20,488 bases of DNA from an uncultured Oribacterium sp. (GTDB lineage Bacteria > Bacillota > Clostridia > Lachnospirales > Lachnospiraceae): the NCBI GenBank assembly GCA_938030845.1, contig CALHIC010000098.1:1-20488 (forward strand), written 5' to 3'. The notes below the pieces were generated by a model that had not been told where the DNA came from, searched no databases, and was given only the letters and a program-made list of their open reading frames with translations. Every line of letters begins with the position of its first letter. Position 1 is the stretch's first letter. Shown here piece by piece: positions 16,335-20,488 of the stretch. A program made the position numbers and the translations under genes.

Positions 16335-16724
16335 TTACTTTCTTTCGTCCAGAATAACAGTGATGTGTGAGCTTCTCTTGAAGATTCTGTAAGCTCTACC
16401 CTGTGCTCTTGGGTGGATTCTCTTTAATGTTGGAGCTGCATTTGCGAAGCACTCTGCAACATAAAGATTCTCTCTATTCATATTGTTATTGTTTTCTGCA
16501 TTAGCAGCTGCGGACGCAAGAAGTTTCTTAACCAATGTGGAAGCATATCTTGGGTTATAGGTAACGATTCCCAATGCCTCTTCCAAGCCCTTGCCACGAA
16601 TAGCATCTAAAACAAAGCAAGCTTTCTGTACAGACACTCTAGCATAAGAAAGCTTAGCGGAAGGTCTTTTATCTTTATTTGCATTTCTCTCTCTTTTAAT
16701 CTGAGATCTATGACCTTTTGACAT
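16335..16724 (-). CDS. rplV: 50S ribosomal protein L22
   Basis: L22 extends a long beta-hairpin into the peptide exit tunnel. The 129-residue product has the hairpin region at about 99-118 ([20 protein letters not shown]). Compared with the 110-residue E. coli protein it carries a basic N-terminal extension of about 20 residues ([18 protein letters not shown]). AAAGGAGG precedes the start at 16724; a nearer out-of-frame ATG (GACATGAAA) leads only to a very short frame. Confidence 0.99.
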   Translation of the reverse strand: MSKGHRSQIKRERNANKDKRPSAKLSYARVSVQKACFVLDAIRGKGLEEALGIVTYNPRYASTLVKKLLASAAANAENNNNMNRENLYVAECFANAAPTLKRIHPRAQGRAYRIFKRSSHITVILDERK

Positions 16725-16752
16725 TTTTCATGTCCTCCTTTCTCTATGCAGA

Positions 16753-17031
16753 TTATCCTCTTCTTTCGTCGCCGTTACCGTGATGTCCGCGGTAAGTTCT
16801 TGTTGCAACGAATTCTCCCAGCTTGTGTCCTACCATATCCTCTGTAACATATACAGGAACATGCTTTCTTCCGTCATGAACCGCAATGGTGTGTCCAACA
16901 AATGACGGGAAGATTGTGGAACGACGAGACCAAGTTTTCACTACTGTCTTTTGATTCTGTGCATTCAGTGCATCCACAGCCTTTAAAAGACTCTGATCTG
17001 CAAATGGTCCTTTTTTAATAGAACGTGCCAT
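16753..17031 (-). CDS. rpsS: 30S ribosomal protein S19
   Basis: S19 is in the head of the small subunit with S13. The 92-residue product begins [16 protein letters not shown] and has the signature [20 protein letters not shown]. (The real residues read KTWSRRS.) GAGGAGG precedes the ATG at 17031, 19 nt after rplB. Confidence 0.99.
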   Translation of the reverse strand: MARSIKKGPFADQSLLKAVDALNAQNQKTVVKTWSRRSTIFPSFVGHTIAVHDGRKHVPVYVTEDMVGHKLGEFVATRTYRGHHGNGDERRG

Positions 17032-17050
17032 TTTTCTTTCTCCTCCTCAA

Positions 17051-17896
17051 TTATTTGATGGCTCTACCATCACGTCTTCTTACGATAAGCTTATTGGAAA
17101 GCTTCTTCTTGTTTCTGGTCTTCAAACCAAGTGCAGGCTTACCCCAAGGTGTGCAAGGTCCGCTCCGTCCGATAGGAGCTCTACCTTCTCCACCTCCGTG
17201 TGGGTGGTCGTTAGGGTTCATTACAGATCCGCGAACTGTCGGGCGGATACCCATATGACGCTTTCTTCCTGCCTTACCGAGATTGATGAGGTTGTGGTCT
17301 CCGTTACCTACTACACCGATGGTTGCACGGCACTCGATGGGAACCATTCTCATTTCTCCGGAAGGAAGTCTTAAGGTTGCGTACTTTCCTTCTCTTGCCA
17401 TAAGCTGTGCTGCATTTCCTGCAGAACGAACCAGCTGTGCTCCCTTACCGGGCTTTAACTCGATAGCATGAATCTCGGAACCTACAGGAATAGCGGACAA
17501 TGGTAAGCAGTTTCCTACTCTTGCCTCTGCCTCTGCCCCGGACATAACCTTCATTCCGTCAGTTAAACCGTTAGGTGCAAGGATATATGCCTTGGATCCG
17601 TCTGCATAAGAGAGAAGTGCGATGTTTGCAGAACGGTTTGGATCGTACTCGATACCTACAACAGTTGCCACAACTCCGTCCTTGGTGTTTCTCTTAAAGT
17701 CGATGATTCTGTATTTCTGCTTGTTTCCGCCACCGTGATGACGAACAGTGATCTTACCCTGGTTATTTCTACCGGCAGTCTTCTTATTCTTTGCCAAAAG
17801 AGATTTTTCCGGTGTCTTCTTAGTAACTTCAGCGAAGTCGGAACCGGTCATATTTCTTCTGGACGGTGTATAAGCTTTATATGTCTTAATACCCAT
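17051..17896 (-). CDS. rplB: 50S ribosomal protein L2
   Basis: L2 is a highly conserved protein needed for subunit joining and peptidyl transferase activity. The 281-residue product begins [17 protein letters not shown] and holds the essential C-terminal motif [19 protein letters not shown] with the conserved histidine. AAGGAG precedes the ATG at 17896. It lies 62 nt after rplW. Confidence 0.99.
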   Translation of the reverse strand: MGIKTYKAYTPSRRNMTGSDFAEVTKKTPEKSLLAKNKKTAGRNNQGKITVRHHGGGNKQKYRIIDFKRNTKDGVVATVVGIEYDPNRSANIALLSYADGSKAYILAPNGLTDGMKVMSGAEAEARVGNCLPLSAIPVGSEIHAIELKPGKGAQLVRSAGNAAQLMAREGKYATLRLPSGEMRMVPIECRATIGVVGNGDHNLINLGKAGRKRHMGIRPTVRGSVMNPNDHPHGGGEGRAPIGRSGPCTPWGKPALGLKTRNKKKLSNKLIVRRRDGRAIK

Positions 17897-17958
17897 TTTC
17901 CTTTTTCTCCTTCTTTCTGCGTATAATTGAGAAATTTTTTCACGCAGTTCTTAGCAAT

Positions 17959-18258
17959 TTACAGTGCGCTGAAAATCTCGATTTCTTTAGACTCAGCAGT
18001 CAATGTAACGATTGCCTTCTTAGTCTTAGCTGTCTTTCCGAATACCATTCCTCTTCTCTTCTTCTTTCCGTCAAGGTTCATGGTGTTAACAGCCTTTACC
18101 TTTGTTCCTTCGAACATCTTCTCTACAGCTTCTCTGATCTGAATCTTGTTAGCTTCAGGGTTTACCAGGAAGGTGTACTTTTTCTCGCTCATGTCTGCCA
18201 TGGACTTCTCAGTCACAACAGGGCGAAGAATCACATCGAAATATTGTAAGTTAGCCAT
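17959..18258 (-). CDS. rplW: 50S ribosomal protein L23
   Basis: L23 sits at the tunnel exit and docks trigger factor and SRP. The 99-residue product has [15 protein letters not shown] near the start and the long loop [19 protein letters not shown] that reaches into the tunnel. Its ATG overlaps the rplD stop by one base (TAATG), so translation is coupled. Confidence 0.99.
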   Translation of the reverse strand: MANLQYFDVILRPVVTEKSMADMSEKKYTFLVNPEANKIQIREAVEKMFEGTKVKAVNTMNLDGKKKRRGMVFGKTAKTKKAIVTLTAESKEIEIFSAL

Positions 18259-18878
18259 TATGCGTATACCTCCTCAAGTTTTAAAAGAGCCGCCTTTGTA
18301 GCTAATACAGTGCCGTACTTCAAAACATCGTAAACGTTTAACTCGTTAACCTGAGCTGTCTTTACATTCTGAATATTTCTTGCAGAAAGCACAGTATTCT
18401 GATCATTCTGATCCAGAAGAACGAAAGCCTTGTTTACCTTGAAAGCGTCTAACATGCTCTGGAAGTTCTTGGTCTTGATTTCGTCGAAACGAATCTCATC
18501 CAATACAATAAGCTTGTTCTCTGCCACTGCGTTAGACAGTGCAGACTTTAACGCTGCTCTCTTTTCCTTCTTGTTCATGCCGGTGGTGTAATCTCTTGGA
18601 GTCGGGGCAAATACTACTCCGCCGCCCTTCCACTGCGGGGCACGAATGGAACCTTGTCTTGCATGACCTGTTCCCTTTTGTCTCCAAGGCTTTCTTCCGC
18701 CTCCGGAAACCTCTGCACGAGTAAGGGCTTTCTGTGTTCCCTGACGCTTGTTAGCAAGCTGTGCAACTACTGCGAGGTGTAATAAGTGCTCGTGAACCGG
18801 TGCTGCGAAAATCGCATCATTCAGATCCATCTTGCCAACTTCCTTACCCTGCATATTAAATACAGATACGTTAGCCAT
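18258..18878 (-). CDS. rplD: 50S ribosomal protein L4
   Basis: L4 has a globular body and a long loop lining the exit tunnel constriction. The 206-residue product shows that loop at about 58-92 ([19 protein letters not shown]), where macrolide-resistance changes arise in other bacteria; no obvious change is seen by eye. In E. coli L4 represses the S10 operon through its leader; that leader type is gammaproteobacterial and I do not see it here. AAGGAGG precedes the ATG at 18878. Confidence 0.99.
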   Translation of the reverse strand: MANVSVFNMQGKEVGKMDLNDAIFAAPVHEHLLHLAVVAQLANKRQGTQKALTRAEVSGGGRKPWRQKGTGHARQGSIRAPQWKGGGVVFAPTPRDYTTGMNKKEKRAALKSALSNAVAENKLIVLDEIRFDEIKTKNFQSMLDAFKVNKAFVLLDQNDQNTVLSARNIQNVKTAQVNELNVYDVLKYGTVLATKAALLKLEEVYA

Positions 18879-18904
18879 TAGTATGTTCCTCCTTCCTTCT
18901 CGTC

Positions 18905-19534
18905 TTAGGACTTAACAGCTTCTTTGATGGTTACAAGAGCCTTCTTTGGTCCCGGAACCGCACCCTTTACCAGGATTAATCCCTGTTCTGCATCAACCTT
19001 CACTACAGTAAGGTTCTGAGTAGTAACCTTTACCGCACCCATGTGAGAGGGCATTCCCTTACCGGGAAGTACTCTGGATGGTGTTGCAGATGTACCGTTA
19101 GATCCCTGATGACGATGGAACTTAGAACCGTGGGTCATTGGTCCTCTGTGCTGTCCATATTTCTTAATAGCAGATGCAAATCCCTTACCCTTGGAAGTAG
19201 CGCTTACGTCTACCTTATCTCCTTCAGCAAAGATATCTGCCTTAATCTCATCTTTAACCTTATACTCTTCTGCATTCTCAAAACGGAATTCTCTTAAGAA
19301 TCTCTTGTAAGAAACGCCGGCCTTGTCGAACTGTCCCTTAAGAGGCTTGTTCACCAGCTTCTCTCTCTTCTCTAAAAATCCCACCTGAACTGCCTTGTAA
19401 CCGTCGTTCTCAAGGGTCTTTACCTGGGTAACCACGCAAGGACCGGCCTGCAGTACAGTTACTGGAATCAACACACCATTTTCATCCCAAATCTGTGTCA
19501 TTCCTACTTTTGTTGCCAAAATAGCTTTCTTCAT
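18905..19534 (-). CDS. rplC: 50S ribosomal protein L3
   Basis: L3 initiates large-subunit assembly, and its central extension reaches toward the peptidyl transferase centre. The 209-residue product begins [20 protein letters not shown]; the extension lies at about 115-165 ([17 protein letters not shown], then [15 protein letters not shown]). AAAGGAG precedes the ATG at 19534 by 5 nt. Confidence 0.99.
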   Translation of the reverse strand: MKKAILATKVGMTQIWDENGVLIPVTVLQAGPCVVTQVKTLENDGYKAVQVGFLEKREKLVNKPLKGQFDKAGVSYKRFLREFRFENAEEYKVKDEIKADIFAEGDKVDVSATSKGKGFASAIKKYGQHRGPMTHGSKFHRHQGSNGTSATPSRVLPGKGMPSHMGAVKVTTQNLTVVKVDAEQGLILVKGAVPGPKKALVTIKEAVKS

Positions 19535-19579
19535 CTGTTCTCCTTTCTACAGCGGAACCGTAATCGGTTCATACTAGAA

Positions 19580-19897
19580 TTATTTGTTTTTCATCTTGAT
19601 GTCTACGAAAACACCTGCGGGCATCTCCAATCTCTGTAAGCTGTCCATGGTCTTCTGGTTAGGATTGATGACATCAATCAATCTCTTGTGGGTTCTCTGC
19701 TCGAACTGCTCGCGAGAATCCTTGTACTTGTGCACTGCACGAAGAATTGTTACAACTTCCTTCTTGGTAGGAAGAGGTACTGGGCCGGAAACCTGAGAAC
19801 CTGTCTTCTTGCAGTTCTCTACGATTTTTGCGGCGGATTCGTCCACAAGGCCGTGCTCGTAAGCCTTGAGGGTGATTCTCATTACTTGACTTGCCAT
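19580..19897 (-). CDS. rpsJ: 30S ribosomal protein S10
   Basis: S10 belongs to the small-subunit head and, in many bacteria, also joins transcription antitermination with NusB. The 105-residue product has the signature [11 protein letters not shown] (36-46) and the loop [15 protein letters not shown] (61-75). The ATG at 19897 follows AGGAGG (19914 to 19909) at a long 11-nt spacing with a run of seven T. It is the first gene of the superoperon, behind a leader of about 375 nt, and part of its ribosome site can be buried in a small hairpin. Confidence 0.99.
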   Translation of the reverse strand: MASQVMRITLKAYEHGLVDESAAKIVENCKKTGSQVSGPVPLPTKKEVVTILRAVHKYKDSREQFEQRTHKRLIDVINPNQKTMDSLQRLEMPAGVFVDIKMKNK

Positions 19898-19911
19898 AAA
19901 AAAAGTCGCCT

Positions 19912-19934
19912 CCTATCGGGTTATTGACGATAAG
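19912..19934 (-). promoter_or_regulatory. Hairpin partly covering the rpsJ Shine-Dalgarno
   Basis: On the mRNA CTTATCG (19934 to 19928) can pair with CGATAGG (19918 to 19912) over 7 bp including one G-U, with a 9-nt loop. The last paired bases are the first half of AGGAGG (19914 to 19909). Folding would slow loading of ribosomes on rpsJ. Confidence 0.45.
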
Positions 19935-20001
19935 TTGGTGACTGTACACGTTTCCGCGCGTATCTTATAAAAATACACACGCCGCACCCGCTGCTTGGTG
20001 C

Positions 20002-20127
20002 TTAGATTGTAGTACAGTGACCTGCCGTCAGTTTCAAAACTTGACATTCGCTCCAGAAAGCTCTCTGTAGAAACTTATACATTACTGCTTTCATTTCTAT
20101 AGTAATCTTTTCCTTCAACGCTATCAT
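20002..20127 (-). CDS. Possible 41-codon upstream ORF in the S10 leader
   Basis: An ATG at 20127 opens a frame of 41 codons ending in TAA at 20002-20004. The product starts MIALKEKITIEMKAVMYKFL and looks amphipathic, with one Trp and two Cys. No good Shine-Dalgarno stands before it. Its last codons (about 20022-20012) form one half of the long-range stem in the leader, so translating ribosomes would prevent that stem from forming. A chance ORF is quite possible. Confidence 0.2.
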   Translation of the reverse strand: MIALKEKITIEMKAVMYKFLQRAFWSECQVLKLTAGHCTTI

Positions 20128-20141
20128 GCCACAGCCGTACT

Positions 20142-20170
20142 AAAATACCATATCCCCGGCCGGAAAGCAA
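20142..20170 (-). promoter_or_regulatory. Candidate second promoter inside the S10 leader
   Basis: TTGCTT (20170 to 20165), 17 bp, TATTTT (20147 to 20142) with an upstream TGG giving an extended -10. Consensus match is moderate (the strongest three -35 bases are present). Initiation would be near 20135, shortening the leader to about 240 nt and starting 8 nt before the possible upstream ORF. Confidence 0.3.
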
Positions 20171-20277
20171 GATTTATCCCGCTTTTTTTGCACAAAATCA
20201 AAAACATAAGCAAAACAACTTATCACCAAGAATCCTTGTTTCCGGATTCAATTCCACGCCACCGTGCGTGTCGCATA

Positions 20278-20306
20278 AGTATAATAGAAAAAAGAAGCCT
20301 TGTAAA
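20278..20306 (-). promoter_or_regulatory. Main promoter of the S10-spc-alpha superoperon
   Basis: On the minus strand TTTACA (20306 to 20301) and TATACT (20283 to 20278) are separated by exactly 17 bp, each with five of six consensus bases. The start point should be near 20271. The -35 box falls in the loop of the upstream gene's terminator, and the terminator's T-run is part of the spacer. Confidence 0.8.
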
Positions 20307-20312
20307 GACCTC
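20288..20312 (-). terminator. Intrinsic terminator of the gene upstream of rpsJ, overlapping the S10 promoter
   Basis: GAGGTC (20312 to 20307), loop TTTACAA, and GGCTTC (20299 to 20294) form a 6-bp stem with two G-U pairs, followed by TTTTTT (20293 to 20288). An A-rich stretch before it can extend the stem with the T-run. It lies 22 nt after the stop codon of the partial ORF at the right edge. Confidence 0.72.
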
Positions 20313-20334
20313 TTTTTCTCGGATTATAAAATAT

Positions 20335-20488
20335 TTAGATTTGCTTTACATCGGAAAAATCCCTTTTGCAGTGACACTTAAAAAGTTCCTGCTCGTCAAA
20401 TTCCGAAATACTGCAAAGCTTTTTCATAATGTAAAATCGGCTAAAATCAGGAATCCTCTTCCACTGAAATCCCTTGGAATCAGGAATC
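20335..20488 (-). CDS. 3' end of an unidentified gene (partial, runs off right edge)
   Basis: A frame stays open from the window edge for 50 codons and stops with TAA at 20335-20337, just before a terminator. The visible C-terminus is charged and aromatic and includes KKLCSISEFDEQELFKCHC. I do not recognise the family. The residues isoleucine-proline-aspartate occur twice, 19 residues apart in an imperfect repeat encoded by an 11-bp direct DNA repeat (20445-20455 and 20478-20488). Termination right after the stop supports its being a real gene. Confidence 0.5.
   Translation of the reverse strand, partial: IPDSKGFQWKRIPDFSRFYIMKKLCSISEFDEQELFKCHCKRDFSDVKQI

Larger units (their letters stand above)
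19898..20271 (-). promoter_or_regulatory. Long structured 5' leader of the S10 superoperon
   Basis: About 375 nt separate the predicted start of transcription from rpsJ. In transcript order I see: a 5-bp hairpin at the very 5' end (CACGC/GCGTG, 20270-20255); GAATCC/GGATTC (20249-20230); AAAGC/GCTTT (20185-20164); ATTACT/AGTAAT (20106-20081, listed on the plus strand); a long-range 11-nt pairing with one mismatch (20022-20012 with 19947-19937). That pairing encloses GCACC/GGTGC and an 8-bp hairpin (19980-19973 with 19963-19956). Last comes CTTATCG/CGATAGG (19934-19928 with 19918-19912), which covers the first three bases of the AGGAGG. No leader of this kind is known to me in front of rpsJ. 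The pairings are seen; regulation is inferred. Confidence 0.55.

Noticed and set aside
1..20488. Search for CRISPR arrays, insertion sequences, tRNA or rRNA genes
   Set aside because: No spaced repeat array, transposase, terminal inverted repeats or RNA-gene signatures were seen by eye on either strand.

Overview
The window is almost entirely the S10-spc-alpha ribosomal protein superoperon of a low-to-moderate GC Firmicute. All 31 genes lie on the minus strand, so transcription runs from the right end (about 20.3 kb) to the left (about 4.1 kb). The order is rpsJ-rplC-rplD-rplW-rplB-rpsS-rplV-rpsC-rplP-rpmC-rpsQ-rplN-rplX-rplE-rpsN-rpsH-rplF-rplR-rpsE-rpmD-rplO-secY-adk-map-infA-rpmJ-rpsM-rpsK-rpsD-rpoA-rplQ. 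The clostridial order, strong Shine-Dalgarno sites (AAGGAGG type), a four-cysteine zinc adenylate kinase, a zinc-type S14, and a 178-residue L17 with an internal insertion suggest a Clostridia member, most likely Lachnospiraceae. That placement is inference from protein features, not from a database search.

Right end (19898-20488). The 50-codon 3' end of an unidentified gene enters from the right edge. Its intrinsic terminator overlaps a strong sigma-A-type promoter, TTTACA-17 bp-TATACT, with the -35 box in the terminator loop. This promoter starts a leader of about 375 nt before rpsJ. The leader contains several potential stem-loops, a possible 41-codon upstream ORF and a hairpin that covers part of the rpsJ Shine-Dalgarno. 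It is the best candidate in the window for an undescribed regulatory element.

Middle (4187-19897). The genes are packed with short gaps or 1-8 nt overlaps. Four places break this pattern: a 109-nt rpsN-rpsH spacer with two tandem hairpins, the secY-adk gap with a perfect 11-bp hairpin that buries an AAGGAGG sequence, the infA-rpmJ gap with a strong internal promoter (TTTACA-17-TAGAAT with extended -10), and a 168-nt spacer before rpsD. The operon supplies 26 ribosomal proteins, the translocon channel SecY, adenylate kinase, methionine aminopeptidase, IF-1 and the RNA polymerase alpha subunit. It ends after rplQ in a GC-rich hairpin flanked by A and T runs.

Left end (1-4186). After an AT-rich spacer come, still on the minus strand, a four-helix membrane protein of unknown function, a large family-5 (oligopeptide type) ABC substrate-binding lipoprotein, a 100-bp spacer with a strong hairpin, and the start of the first permease gene of the same transporter, cut by the window edge. 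The ECF transporter genes that often follow rplQ in Firmicutes are absent here.

I see no mobile elements, CRISPR arrays, tRNA or rRNA genes. Apart from the non-coding regulatory candidates, the window is a conserved housekeeping locus.
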